The position numbers and the translations under genes are program-made. This document shows positions 34,504 to 42,824 of a DNA stretch of 53,515 nucleotides, in pieces. The stretch covers positions 1 to 53,515 of the forward strand of contig NZ_BFBX01000115.1 of NCBI RefSeq assembly GCF_003851045.1, given 5' to 3'. The notes beneath the pieces were generated by a model. It was not told the DNA's origin. It did not search any database and saw nothing but the letters and a program-made list of their open reading frames with translations. This stretch comes from Paenibacillus sp. 598K (GTDB lineage Bacteria; Bacillota; Bacilli; Paenibacillales; Paenibacillaceae). Positions within the stretch are counted from its first letter, which is position 1. Every line of letters begins with the position of its first letter.

Positions 34504-36071
34504 TCCTGGTACAGCTTGTTGATCTCGGCGATGTAGTCGTCGCCGCCGCTTGTGCGCCACAACTGGAACGCTTCCTCCAGGCCCGCCTCGTCGATCTGGC
34601 CGACGATGTACTTGATGCGGGCGTCGTTGACGATATTGTCGAGCTGCTGCCCCTTCTGGGCGTACACATCGGAGATGAGCGGCTCCGCCGGGTTGGCGAC
34701 GACGATCTCCTCGTTGGCCTTCTGCACCTCGTTGACCTTGTCGTTAATCTCGGTCGACTCCAGCGTCGGCGTCTCCGGTCCGATGAACATGAGCATCTGA
34801 TTCATCGAGCGCAGCTCGGTCGAGAGCGCCACGTCGTCCGCTGTGATCAGCGGATGGATGTAGCCGTCCACCATCTCGTAGTGCCGTCCCTCGATACCGT
34901 AGCCGAGCAGCATCTGCATCTCCTCGTCGTTGAGCCGATCCAGGAACTCCAGCACGCGGCGCAGCTCCTCCTCCGTCTTCACCTGCGACTTGGAGATGGC
35001 GATAACGTTGGCGTAGCCGGAGGTCGGCATGTCGCGATGTCCCTTCGGCCCGACCGGCGCCTGGAACACATCGACGTACGGCTTATCCCGCTGCTCCTTG
35101 TCCTGCATCTTGTCGTTGATGCGGCGAGCCGCGTCGGCGACGTCGACGAGCACACCCGCCTCGCCGTTGATGATCGAGTCGTTCCATACCGCCGGGTCCA
35201 TCACCGGGAAGTCGGCATTGACGAGCTCCTCTTCATACAGCTGGCGGAAAAACTTCAGCGCCTCCAAATATTCCGGTGTCGTATGCGCCGGCACGAGCGA
35301 GCCGTCCGCCGCCTCGCCCCACTTGTTCGGCGCGCCGAACCAGGTCTGCATAATGTCCCACGGACCGGCGTACTTCGTAATGACGATGCCATACGTATCG
35401 TCCTTGCCGTTCTGATCCGGGTCGTCCTCCTTGAACGCCTTGAGCAGCGCGTAAAACTCGTCGATCGTCTTCGGCGCAGGCAGCCCGAGGTTCTCCATCC
35501 AGTCGCGGTTGATCGTCACGCCCATCCGTCCGAGCACACGGCCGCGGTAGATGCCGTACGTCTTGCCATCGATGGAGGAGTTATTGAGGATAATCGGGTT
35601 GGCCTGACTCAGATTCGGATAATCCTGCAGGTACGGACCCACCTCCCAAAATGCGCCGGAGCGCGCCGCGTTGATAAAGCTCGCCGAGTTGCGGTCGACG
35701 ACCATGAGCGTCGGCAGCTGCCCGGAGGCAAGCGTAATGTTCATCTTGTCAGGATAGGAGCTGTTCGGCACGAACTGAATCGTAATGTCGGTGTTCGTCG
35801 CCTCCTCCAGCGCCTTCAGCACCGGCGAGTCCTTGCCTGGCAGATCGGTCTCGAAGGCCGGGATCATAAAGCTCAGCTTGAGCGGCTGCTCCTGCGCGCC
35901 GCCGTTAGTCTCCTGCCCGTTCGTCCCTCCTGTGGCCGGCTTCTCGCCGCCGGCTCCGGCGCCTGCATTCGTGCCGCCGTTGCCGCCGGAGCACGCCGAC
36001 AGCAAGCCGAGGACGAGCGCCGCGCTCAGCAGCCCCATCGTCTTGCGTTTCCACCCTGAGTGTCTGTTCAT
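34485..36071 (-). CDS. Extracellular sugar-binding lipoprotein (LplA/YtcQ type)
   Basis: Substrate-binding lipoprotein, 528 residues, with signal Cys27 (lipobox LLSAC), a Gly/Asn/Ala-rich linker of about 35 residues and a large family-1 binding fold (LSFMIPAFETDLPGKDSP; INRDWMENLGLPAPKTIDEF; KNDEEMQMLLGYGIEG-like C-terminal lobe). GGGAGG stands 7 bases before the ATG. It follows the two permeases in the operon with a 278-base gap. Together with the membrane AraC regulator upstream and the propeller protein downstream it suggests pectin- or hemicellulose-derived sugar uptake; this is inferred. Confidence 0.94.
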   Translation of the reverse strand: MNRHSGWKRKTMGLLSAALVLGLLSACSGGNGGTNAGAGAGGEKPATGGTNGQETNGGAQEQPLKLSFMIPAFETDLPGKDSPVLKALEEATNTDITIQFVPNSSYPDKMNITLASGQLPTLMVVDRNSASFINAARSGAFWEVGPYLQDYPNLSQANPIILNNSSIDGKTYGIYRGRVLGRMGVTINRDWMENLGLPAPKTIDEFYALLKAFKEDDPDQNGKDDTYGIVITKYAGPWDIMQTWFGAPNKWGEAADGSLVPAHTTPEYLEALKFFRQLYEEELVNADFPVMDPAVWNDSIINGEAGVLVDVADAARRINDKMQDKEQRDKPYVDVFQAPVGPKGHRDMPTSGYANVIAISKSQVKTEEELRRVLEFLDRLNDEEMQMLLGYGIEGRHYEMVDGYIHPLITADDVALSTELRSMNQMLMFIGPETPTLESTEINDKVNEVQKANEEIVVANPAEPLISDVYAQKGQQLDNIVNDARIKYIVGQIDEAGLEEAFQLWRTSGGDDYIAEINKLYQEAQAAG

Positions 36072-36283
36072 CTGTTAACCTCCCTCGTATAATGTACAGC
36101 TCAAGTACAGCCTGATGCGCCGCGCAGCCGGGCTTGGCTAGGTCGCTGTGGTCGCTGCCATCTGCGTTCAGCGGACGGCGAGTGGTCCGCCAGGCCCAGA
36201 CTACGGTCGCTCTATGGAAGCCGGCGGCTCGGCCCTCCCTTCCGGGACGGCCCACGCTGCCGGTCTGCCAGCATTCATTGTAT

Positions 36284-36350
36284 ATCTGTCGTGCGGCTAG
36301 CGACGCACGTCCCCTCCCGGCATGCCGATCTGTCGTGCGGGCAGCGACGC
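36284..36350. repeat. 23-bp direct repeat at the permease gene end
   Basis: ATCTGTCGTGCGG followed by (C/G)(T/C)AGCGACGC occurs at 36284-36306 and 36328-36350, two mismatches apart; the second copy touches the permease stop codon. The remaining bases between the permease and binding-protein genes (36072-36283) show no gene. Confidence 0.7.
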
Positions 36351-37234
36351 TACCCTTTGATCGAGCCGAGCAGCACGCCTTTGGCGAAGTGCTTTTGCAG
36401 GAATGGATAGAGCAGCAGGATCGGCAGCGTGCCGACGACGATGACCGCCATCTTGACCGCCTGATCCGGCGGCCGCACGAAGTTAGGGTCCATGTTGCTC
36501 AGATCGCCGACCGCCAGCTGCGAGAGCATGACCATCTCGCGCAGCACGACCTGCAGCGGCCACTTCGTATGATCGTTCAGATAGAGCAGCGCCGAGAAGA
36601 AGTTGTTCCAATGGCCGACCGCGTAGAACAGCCCGAAGGTCGCGATGACCGGCTTGGACAGCGGCAGCACGATCCGCCAGAGGACGCCGATCTCCGTGCA
36701 GCCGTCGATGCGCGCCGATTCCTCGAGACCCGGGGGCAGCTGCTGGAAGAAGTTTTTGATGACGATCAGGTTGAAGGCGCTGATCGCGCCCGGCAGGATG
36801 ACGGCGGCGTAGCTGTCGATCAGGCCAAGCTCCTTGACCACCAGATACGACGGGATCATGCCGCCGCTGAACAGCATCGAGAAGATGACCAGGTTCATGA
36901 TCGTATTGCGCCCCATCAGATCCTTGCGCGAGAGCGCATAGGCCATCGTCAGCGTAAACATCAGATTGGTGATCGTCCCCGTCACGGTGATGAAGATCGA
37001 GACGCCGATGCTGCGGAAGATCGTATTCGACGAGAAAATATACTGGTACGCCGCCAGCGAATAGTCGCGGGGGATGATGAAGAAGTCCCGCGCGGCCAGC
37101 TCCGCCTCCGTCGTGAACGAGCCGGCGATGATGTAGACGAAGGGCAGGACGGTGACGCAGGCGAAGATCGTCAGGAATAAATAATTGGCGACATCGAACA
37201 ACCGCTCACCGAGCGTATCGTGACGCGAATGCAC
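36350..37234 (-). CDS. Carbohydrate ABC transporter permease (LplC/YtcP type)
   Basis: Second permease of the operon, 294 residues with six predicted spans, the EAA loop (LEESARIDGCTEIGVLW) and the terminal GVLLGSIKG typical of the LplC/YtcP group. The start is GTG 37234 behind AAAGGAGG at 8-9 bases. It pairs with the LplB-type permease encoded 74 bases upstream. No ATPase gene is associated. Confidence 0.95.
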   Translation of the reverse strand: MHSRHDTLGERLFDVANYLFLTIFACVTVLPFVYIIAGSFTTEAELAARDFFIIPRDYSLAAYQYIFSSNTIFRSIGVSIFITVTGTITNLMFTLTMAYALSRKDLMGRNTIMNLVIFSMLFSGGMIPSYLVVKELGLIDSYAAVILPGAISAFNLIVIKNFFQQLPPGLEESARIDGCTEIGVLWRIVLPLSKPVIATFGLFYAVGHWNNFFSALLYLNDHTKWPLQVVLREMVMLSQLAVGDLSNMDPNFVRPPDQAVKMAVIVVGTLPILLLYPFLQKHFAKGVLLGSIKG

Positions 37235-37307
37235 AAGGGATTCCTCCTTTCATAGCTGAGAGCTGTCACCGGGCAGCGTCTAGGGTGTGTCCGCATGCAG
37301 ACATGCC

Positions 37308-38276
37308 CTAGTACAGCCCCTCCTTGCCCATCCGCTTGGCCAGCCAGTTGCTGCCGAAGATGAGCACGATGCCGACGAGCGACTTGAACAGGCCGATCGC
37401 GGTACTGTAGCTGAATGCCCCCTGCGTGATGCCGACAAAGTAGACGTACGTGTCGAACACGTCGGCGACGCTGCGGTTAAGCGAGTTGGTCATCAGGAAG
37501 ATCTGCTCGAAGCCGTTGTCGAGGAAGTTGCCCAGACGCAGGATGAGCAGGATCGAGATGACGCCGCTGATCGCCGGCAGCGTGATGTGCCAGAGCCGCT
37601 GGAAGCGGCTGGCCCCGTCGACGACGGCCGCCTCGTACTGCTCGACATCGACCGAGGCGAGCGCTGCCAGGAAGATGATCGTGCCCCAGCCCGTCTCCTT
37701 CCACATGATCTGCAGGATGATGAGCGGGCGGAACCAGTCGGGATCGGCCAGGAAGTTGAAGCTGCGACCGGTCAGCTGCTGGATGAGCGCGTGCAGCACG
37801 CCGCCCTGCGTCGTCAGGAACACATAGGTCATGCTGGCGACGATGACCATCGAGATGAAGTGCGGCACATAGACCATCGTCTGGACGAAGCGCTTGAAGA
37901 TGCCGACGCGGATCTCGTTGAGCAGCAGCGCGACGATGATCGGCGCCGGGAAGAAAAAGACGAGATCGTAGACGGCCAGGATAAAGGTGTTGCGCAGCAG
38001 CCGGGCGAAGTCCGGATTGCCGAAAAAATTGCGAAAGTGGTCCAGCCCAACCCACGAGCTCTCCCAAAATCCGAGGAACGGCTGAAAGTTCTGAAAGGCG
38101 ATCAGCACGCCCCACATGGGCAAATACTTGAATACGAGAAAATACAGTAGTCCCGGAAGAAGCAGTACGTAGAGCCAGCGGTCCTTCTTGATCCGGGCGG
38201 TCCATGAACGCTTCTGCCGTTCGGGCAGCGGCTGCTGCGCCTTGCGGTTGTTGCTTGCTTGCGCGGTCGTCTCCAT
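37308..38276 (-). CDS. Sugar ABC transporter permease (LplB type)
   Basis: First gene of the importer operon, 322 residues. A charged N-terminus (KAQQPLPERQKRSW) is followed by LYVLLLPGLLYFLVFKYLP, the LplB-like WGVLIAFQNFQPFLGF segment and an EAA loop (YEAAVVDGASRFQRLW). The frame stays open to 38453, but the ATG at 38276 is preferred because AAAGGAAG stands just before it and the upstream extension has no similarity to the family. Two A-tract operator-like motifs lie 73 and 139 bases upstream. Confidence 0.93.
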   Translation of the reverse strand: METTAQASNNRKAQQPLPERQKRSWTARIKKDRWLYVLLLPGLLYFLVFKYLPMWGVLIAFQNFQPFLGFWESSWVGLDHFRNFFGNPDFARLLRNTFILAVYDLVFFFPAPIIVALLLNEIRVGIFKRFVQTMVYVPHFISMVIVASMTYVFLTTQGGVLHALIQQLTGRSFNFLADPDWFRPLIILQIMWKETGWGTIIFLAALASVDVEQYEAAVVDGASRFQRLWHITLPAISGVISILLILRLGNFLDNGFEQIFLMTNSLNRSVADVFDTYVYFVGITQGAFSYSTAIGLFKSLVGIVLIFGSNWLAKRMGKEGLY

Positions 38277-38348
38277 CGGCTCTTCCTTTCTGTCGAGATT
38301 CGGGATTTGGCTTCCTGCCTCCGAGTATTGCAGAACTTTGGGAGCGCC

Positions 38349-38368
38349 TTCAATTCCACTTTTTTGCT
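38349..38368 (-). promoter_or_regulatory. Operator-like A-tract motif (site 1)
   Basis: The minus strand reads AGCAAAAAAGTGGAATTGAA, 73 bases before the permease start. It shares the core CAAAAAAGTNNNATYG with the sites at 38415-38434 and 40961-40980. Candidate binding site for the membrane AraC regulator encoded next to it. Confidence 0.45.
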
Positions 38369-38414
38369 GCTTTTGCGTAATGGCTGTACCCCGCGCCAGG
38401 CCTGGGATGGCGAG

Positions 38415-38434
38415 CGCGATGGTACTTTTTTGAT
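38415..38434 (-). promoter_or_regulatory. Operator-like A-tract motif (site 2)
   Basis: The minus strand reads ATCAAAAAAGTACCATCGCG, 66 bases (about six turns) upstream of site 1, in the same orientation. Direct pairs on the same helix face are usual for AraC-type regulators. Confidence 0.45.
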
Positions 38435-38484
38435 CGCTGACGCGCACGTGCAAAAAGGGTGCCCTGGTCGTTTATCCGCTCGAA

Positions 38485-40845
38485 TCACGAGCCCGTCGCC
38501 TGACCGCGATATTCGCTTGGCGTGACGCCGGCGTGTTTTTTGAAGATGCGGTTAAAGTAGCGCTGCTGATAGCCGACCGCCTCGGCCACAAGATTGATCT
38601 GCATCTCCGACTCGCGCAGCAGCTCCTTGGCCTTGGCGATACGCAGCTCGGTGAGATAGTCGATGAAGTTGACGCCGGTCACGGACTTGAACAGCTTGCT
38701 GAGCGTGTAGGAATTGACGCCGACGCGGTCGGCGCACGACTCTAGCGACACCGGCGTCATGTAGTGCTCCTGCAGATGCGCCACGGTCTGCTCGACCACC
38801 TCGCGCAGCTGACGGCTCGCCCGCGCCTCGCGCTCGGCGATGAACGGCAGGGCGACCCGTTCCTTGAGCCAGTCGACCATCTTCTCGGGATCGCGCATCT
38901 GCGATAGCTCCTCGAACAGATTGGCCCCGGCGAACAGCTGATACGGCACGATCCCCGCCTGCAGCATCATGTGCTGGAGCGAGCCGAGCAGCTGCAGCAG
39001 GCTTTGCTGGATCTGCACCTCCGACATCCGGTACGCTACCAGCTCTTCATAGAAGCGATCCACCAGCGCCCGCACCGCGCTGCCCTGACCGCTGCGCATC
39101 GTCTGGACGAGCTCGAGCTCCAACGCAAACGGGTAGCGGGCAGCCTGCGCCTCGGTCGACTCGTCGAGGTCGCCGAGCCGGATCGTCTGGTTCTGATTGA
39201 CGAACGGCCGCGAGCCCGACGCCCGCTCGACCTCCATAAACGTCGCGGAGATCAGGCGCAGCTGCTCGATCGGGCGGCTGATCGTCAGCGTCACCTGCAG
39301 CTGCAGGATCCGGTTGATCGTCTCGGTCACCCGGCTGCCCAGCGCCTCGAGCGCTTCGCTCGTCTGGCTGCCGCGCTCGCTGACGATCATGACGCATAGC
39401 GACAGATCGTGGAAGTTCATCACGTCGCAGCGCGCGAACGCCGCCTCGGTCAGCTCCTCGACGATGTTGGCCGCCGCGAAGGTGACGAGGCTCTCGTCGC
39501 CGCGCGGGAAGCGCTCGGTCATCCGGCTGTAGCCCGTCAGGCGGACATGCAGCAGCTGGAACTGATGCCCCTCCGTCTCCCAGCCGTAGCGCTGCAGCCG
39601 CGTGCGCAGATCCTGCTCGCTGTAGGCGTACAGATGACCCTGCAGCAGCTGCTGCAGGAAGCCCGAGCGCAGATGCGGCAGCTGGTCGTCGAGCTTCTCC
39701 TGCAGGTGCAGGCTGCGATGCTCGGCGCTCTGCCAGCGTCCCTCGATATACTGGAACTCGTCGACCTCGCGCAGCGGAGCTTCGGCCCCGCCGAGCCGCC
39801 GCATGAGGCGGGCGATCGGCGAGTACATCCGCAGCGAAGCCAGCCACGAGAGCAAGAGCGCGACGATCAGTCCGGCGCTGCTGACGATGAGGATCGTGTT
39901 GGACAGCATGACGACTGGCCCGGTAATCGCTGTCACCGGCGCGGCGGACACATAGGTCCAGCCCTTGTCCACCCGCAGGAAGCTGCCGTAGGAGACCGAG
40001 TACGTCTTGCCCTCCCGCTCCCACAGGAACGTGTCCTTGCCTGCCGTCTCGACCCGACGCGTCACCTCCTCGCGCAGCTCGCTGTAGAGCGCCTGCGAGG
40101 AGGCGCGGTTGTCCGAGACGATGACATGGTCCGTCCCCTCCATGAGGAATGTCGCGCCTTCATTGTAGGGGGTCATCGTCTTCAGCAGATTGACCATCTT
40201 CTCCTGATTGACCGTGATCGTCAGGACGCCAAAAGGGCGCGTGCTCTCGCCGGGGATGTGATGGACGAGCCGGATCGGCTCGCGGCGATCCAGTCCGTCG
40301 GCAGTCCGCTGCTGTCCGCTCTTGCTCCAGTACATCTTGCGCGAGTCTGCCAACTGCTCCTCATAGGGGCGAGCTTGCGCCTCGCTCCGCAGCATATGGA
40401 AGCCCGTATTAAACAGCACCGGCGCGTCGCCCTCCTGGAGCGGCCGGATATACAGCTCGACATCCTGGATGAGCGGGTGCGAGCCTTGCAGGATGACCAG
40501 CGACTTGCTGATATCCCAGGTCTCCTGGAAGTGATAGACGAAGTCGAGCTCCTGCAGCGGATAGCCGAAGCGAGGGCTGAACGCCCAGTGCGACAGATCC
40601 ATCTCCAGATAGCCGAGCTGATCGTCGATATTGTCCACCCGCTCGTCGATCTGCCGCTGATGCATCGCATTCAGATCCCGTTCGATGCCCGCCACCGAGA
40701 ACCAATAGATGAAGGCCCCGGTCACGAACCCCGGGATGCTCGCGGTGAGCAGGATCAGGATCAAGCTTTTGCGGTAGAATGCGCCTCGCTTGGCATGCCG
40801 CCAGCCGGCGAATCGCTCGACCTGTTTTTGTAAGCGCTTAAACAT
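38485..40845 (-). CDS. Membrane-anchored AraC-type transcription regulator with extracellular sensor
   Basis: A one-component transmembrane regulator. The 786 residues have a membrane helix (about 25-50, LILILLTASIPGFVTGAF), an extracellular Cache-like sensor (about 50-300), a second helix (about 310-340), a long cytoplasmic region and a C-terminal AraC double helix-turn-helix (about 685-786, LESCADRVGVNSYTLSKLFK and AEAVGYQQRYFNRIFKKHAG). There is no kinase or receiver domain, so sensing passes directly to DNA-binding. ATG 40845 is preferred (AAAGGGGC about 9 bases before); the frame open to 40893 has no better site. The likely target is the downstream importer operon and its own gene, both with the CAAAAAAGT motif. 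Confidence 0.92.
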   Translation of the reverse strand: MFKRLQKQVERFAGWRHAKRGAFYRKSLILILLTASIPGFVTGAFIYWFSVAGIERDLNAMHQRQIDERVDNIDDQLGYLEMDLSHWAFSPRFGYPLQELDFVYHFQETWDISKSLVILQGSHPLIQDVELYIRPLQEGDAPVLFNTGFHMLRSEAQARPYEEQLADSRKMYWSKSGQQRTADGLDRREPIRLVHHIPGESTRPFGVLTITVNQEKMVNLLKTMTPYNEGATFLMEGTDHVIVSDNRASSQALYSELREEVTRRVETAGKDTFLWEREGKTYSVSYGSFLRVDKGWTYVSAAPVTAITGPVVMLSNTILIVSSAGLIVALLLSWLASLRMYSPIARLMRRLGGAEAPLREVDEFQYIEGRWQSAEHRSLHLQEKLDDQLPHLRSGFLQQLLQGHLYAYSEQDLRTRLQRYGWETEGHQFQLLHVRLTGYSRMTERFPRGDESLVTFAAANIVEELTEAAFARCDVMNFHDLSLCVMIVSERGSQTSEALEALGSRVTETINRILQLQVTLTISRPIEQLRLISATFMEVERASGSRPFVNQNQTIRLGDLDESTEAQAARYPFALELELVQTMRSGQGSAVRALVDRFYEELVAYRMSEVQIQQSLLQLLGSLQHMMLQAGIVPYQLFAGANLFEELSQMRDPEKMVDWLKERVALPFIAEREARASRQLREVVEQTVAHLQEHYMTPVSLESCADRVGVNSYTLSKLFKSVTGVNFIDYLTELRIAKAKELLRESEMQINLVAEAVGYQQRYFNRIFKKHAGVTPSEYRGQATGS

Positions 40846-40891
40846 TGACGTAACGCCCCTTTCCAGGAGTTCCCTCCTTATACACTCTCTC

Positions 40892-40920
40892 ATTATAGCT
40901 AAGCACCGATTCCTTTCTCC
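40892..40920 (-). promoter_or_regulatory. Putative promoter of the membrane AraC regulator gene
   Basis: A perfect -10 box TATAAT (40892-40897) on the minus strand lies 46 bases before the start codon. The base run at the -35 position (GGAGAA) is poor, which suggests help from an activator. Confidence 0.45.
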
Positions 40921-40960
40921 ATTCTTGCTGTCTCTATTCTCGCCTTAGCCGCACCGGGCG

Positions 40961-40980
40961 TTCAATGGGACTTTTTTGCA
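40961..40980 (-). promoter_or_regulatory. Operator-like A-tract motif (site 3)
   Basis: The minus strand reads TGCAAAAAAGTCCCATTGAA, about 40 bases upstream of the -35 position of the regulator gene. It fits the same consensus as the sites before the permease operon, suggesting autoregulation. Confidence 0.45.
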
Positions 40981-41147
40981 CGGCTGCTGAACGCCCGAAC
41001 GGCGCCTGTTCGCGGGTTTCGCGGACAAGCGCCGTTCGGCAGACAGGGCTTATTTTGCATGAGTGGCTGTTTTTTGCTACGCTCTGTGATAGCTGGAGAT
41101 TATCGGTCCATTGTGATAAACAATGCAATTCGTCTGGAGGTGATGTT

Positions 41148-41273
41148 GTGAACGTTCTTATTGTATTCCTGCTGCTCGTCATCATCGTATTGCTGCTCCA
41201 TATCAACAGCAAATTTCCGTCCAGAGATTATTTGAAGGAAGCGATGGAAAGAAGACGGGAGTCAGACTTATAA
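41148..41273 (+). CDS. Small membrane protein of 41 residues
   Basis: A short frame beginning at GTG 41148, with near-ideal GGAGGTGAT seven bases upstream from its core. The product has one strong membrane helix (NVLIVFLLLVIIVLLLHI) and a charged tail (EAMERRRESDL). No family is recognised. The strong ribosome site, the clean hydrophobic segment and the terminator that follows (41337-41367) support a real gene. It would be missed by a length cut-off. Confidence 0.55.
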   Translation: MNVLIVFLLLVIIVLLLHINSKFPSRDYLKEAMERRRESDL

Positions 41274-41336
41274 ACTGTAGAAGGCATAGAAGGAAGGCCT
41301 CCCCTGGCAGCAACCTTAGCTCGCGCTAAGCGTCAA

Positions 41337-41367
41337 AAAGCCCGTCCCCTAAGCAAGGGAACGGGCT
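41337..41367. terminator. Bidirectional terminator between convergent genes
   Basis: The arms AAGCCCGTCCC and GGGAACGGGCTT pair with one bulge. A runs precede it and a T-rich stretch follows, so it can serve the small plus-strand gene and the minus-strand ThuA operon. Confidence 0.75.
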
Positions 41368-41382
41368 TCGTTTATTTTGGCA

Positions 41383-41676
41383 TTATTCGTAATGAGGCTC
41401 CCCTGTCGAGAGCAGCAACAGCGCACTGAGCAGCACCCAAAGCACCGGGCCGATATGGATGAGACGACCGAAGATCGTCGCCGCCGGGCCAGCCACCGCC
41501 CGCATGAGCGAGGCGATCGTCAAGGCCGGCATCGGCAGCCACAGCAACAGCCACAACGAGAGTTCATAGTCCCTGAAGGAGGAAAGGCTCACGATGAGCC
41601 AGATGAGCAATAGCGTTCCGTTCAGCGACTGCAGCATCAGCTGCGGCACCGACAGTTTGCGAAGACTCATTGTCAT
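41383..41676 (-). CDS. Small membrane protein coupled to the ThuA-like gene
   Basis: A 97-residue protein with three hydrophobic segments (LMLQSLNGTLLLIWLIVSL, LSLWLLLWLPMPALTIASLM and the GPVLWVLLSALLLL end). Its ATG shares one base with the stop of the ThuA-like gene (TAATG), indicating translational coupling. No family is recognised. A terminator follows. Confidence 0.65.
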   Translation of the reverse strand: MTMSLRKLSVPQLMLQSLNGTLLLIWLIVSLSSFRDYELSLWLLLWLPMPALTIASLMRAVAGPAATIFGRLIHIGPVLWVLLSALLLLSTGEPHYE

Positions 41677-42395
41677 TAGAGCGTTTCCAGCGGCTTGGCG
41701 TTGCCGTACACCGGCGTGGCCGTCTCGAGCGGCGCAGCCCAGTCTACCGCATTGGCGATGACGCGCTGCACATCCGCATGGTGATACGTCGGGAACGTCT
41801 CATGACCCGGGCGGAAGTAGAAGATCCGGCCTTTGCCGCGCGTCCAGCAGCAGCCGCTGCGGAATACCTCACCGCCCTGGAACCAGCTCGTGAAGATCAG
41901 CTCGTCCGGCGCCGGGATGTCGAAGTGCTCGCCGTACATCTCCTCCTGCGGCAGCTCGATATACTCGCCGATGCCCTGGACGATCGGATGGCCCGGCTTG
42001 ACGACCCACAGCCGTTCCTTCTCGCCGACATCGCGCCACTTCAGGTCGCATGTCGTGCCCATCAGCTTTTTGAAGATTTTGGAGAAATGCCCGGAGTGCA
42101 GTACGATCAATCCCATGCCCTGCAGTACGCGCGCATAGACGCGCTCGACGATCTCGTCCTGCACCTCGCCGTGCGCCATATGTCCCCACCACAGCAGCAC
42201 GTCGGTCTCGCGCAGCCGCTCCTCGGTCAGTCCGTGCTGTTCTTCGTCGAGCGTCGCGTAAGCGACCGTATGATGCGCCGGCAAGGCGGCTCCGATCACC
42301 TTGTGGATGCCCTCGGGATAGACTTCCTGTACTGCCCGGTTGCTCTGCTCATGCCGATATTCGTTCCAGATCGTTACTCTTACTGGCTGATTCAC
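41676..42395 (-). CDS. ThuA-like domain protein
   Basis: A cytoplasmic protein of the ThuA/trehalose-utilisation-like family, about 239 residues, recognised by VRVTIWNEYRHEQ near the N-terminus, VLLWWGHMAHGEV, LIVLHSGHFSKIFKKLMG and the C-terminal RIFYFRPGHETFPTYHH. The fold is related to class I glutamine amidotransferases. The family is linked to disaccharide catabolism but its reaction is not settled. The ATG at 42404 abuts GGAGG, so GTG 42395, 9 bases from it, is the likelier start. It overlaps the small membrane protein gene that follows. Confidence 0.88.
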   Translation of the reverse strand: MNQPVRVTIWNEYRHEQSNRAVQEVYPEGIHKVIGAALPAHHTVAYATLDEEQHGLTEERLRETDVLLWWGHMAHGEVQDEIVERVYARVLQGMGLIVLHSGHFSKIFKKLMGTTCDLKWRDVGEKERLWVVKPGHPIVQGIGEYIELPQEEMYGEHFDIPAPDELIFTSWFQGGEVFRSGCCWTRGKGRIFYFRPGHETFPTYHHADVQRVIANAVDWAAPLETATPVYGNAKPLETL

Positions 42396-42426
42396 TCGTA
42401 TCATCCTCCGTAGGTAGACTGCTGCG

Positions 42427-42729
42427 TCAGTCGTTGAGATAGCCTGCGACGCCCCGGTCCATCAGGTAGGACATCTCGGCCTCCAGGATCGTATCCACGG
42501 CCAGCTCGCTCAGCTTGACGTCGCGCTGTTGCACAATATAATCGACCAGGTCGTCGATATCGATATCCACATCGCCGCGCGACTTGGTCGCCGCCTGCTC
42601 GATATAAGTCTGCTCATGCCGCAAGACCAGCCGGATATCCTCCGTCTTCTCGCCCGTATGCTCGACCAGATAGTCCAGCAGTTCCTGTTCATTAATCGCT
42701 TGGCCACTCTCGGGCCGCTTGCTCGTCAT
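42427..42729 (-). CDS. Small acidic protein of unknown function
   Basis: A 100-residue soluble, mostly helical acidic protein (DVDIDIDDLVDYIVQQRDVK; EAEMSYLMDRGVAGYL). GGAGGT stands 7 bases before the ATG. It is followed after 31 bases by the ThuA-like gene on the same strand, so probably one operon. No family is recognised. Confidence 0.65.
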   Translation of the reverse strand: MTSKRPESGQAINEQELLDYLVEHTGEKTEDIRLVLRHEQTYIEQAATKSRGDVDIDIDDLVDYIVQQRDVKLSELAVDTILEAEMSYLMDRGVAGYLND

Positions 42730-42824
42730 CGGTTATACCTCCATCGATATGTAGCCTGACCGCCCTATTGTACACCCTAAACTATCGACCTTCAAGGGGT
42801 TCTGCGCGTACAACGCCTGCGCGA

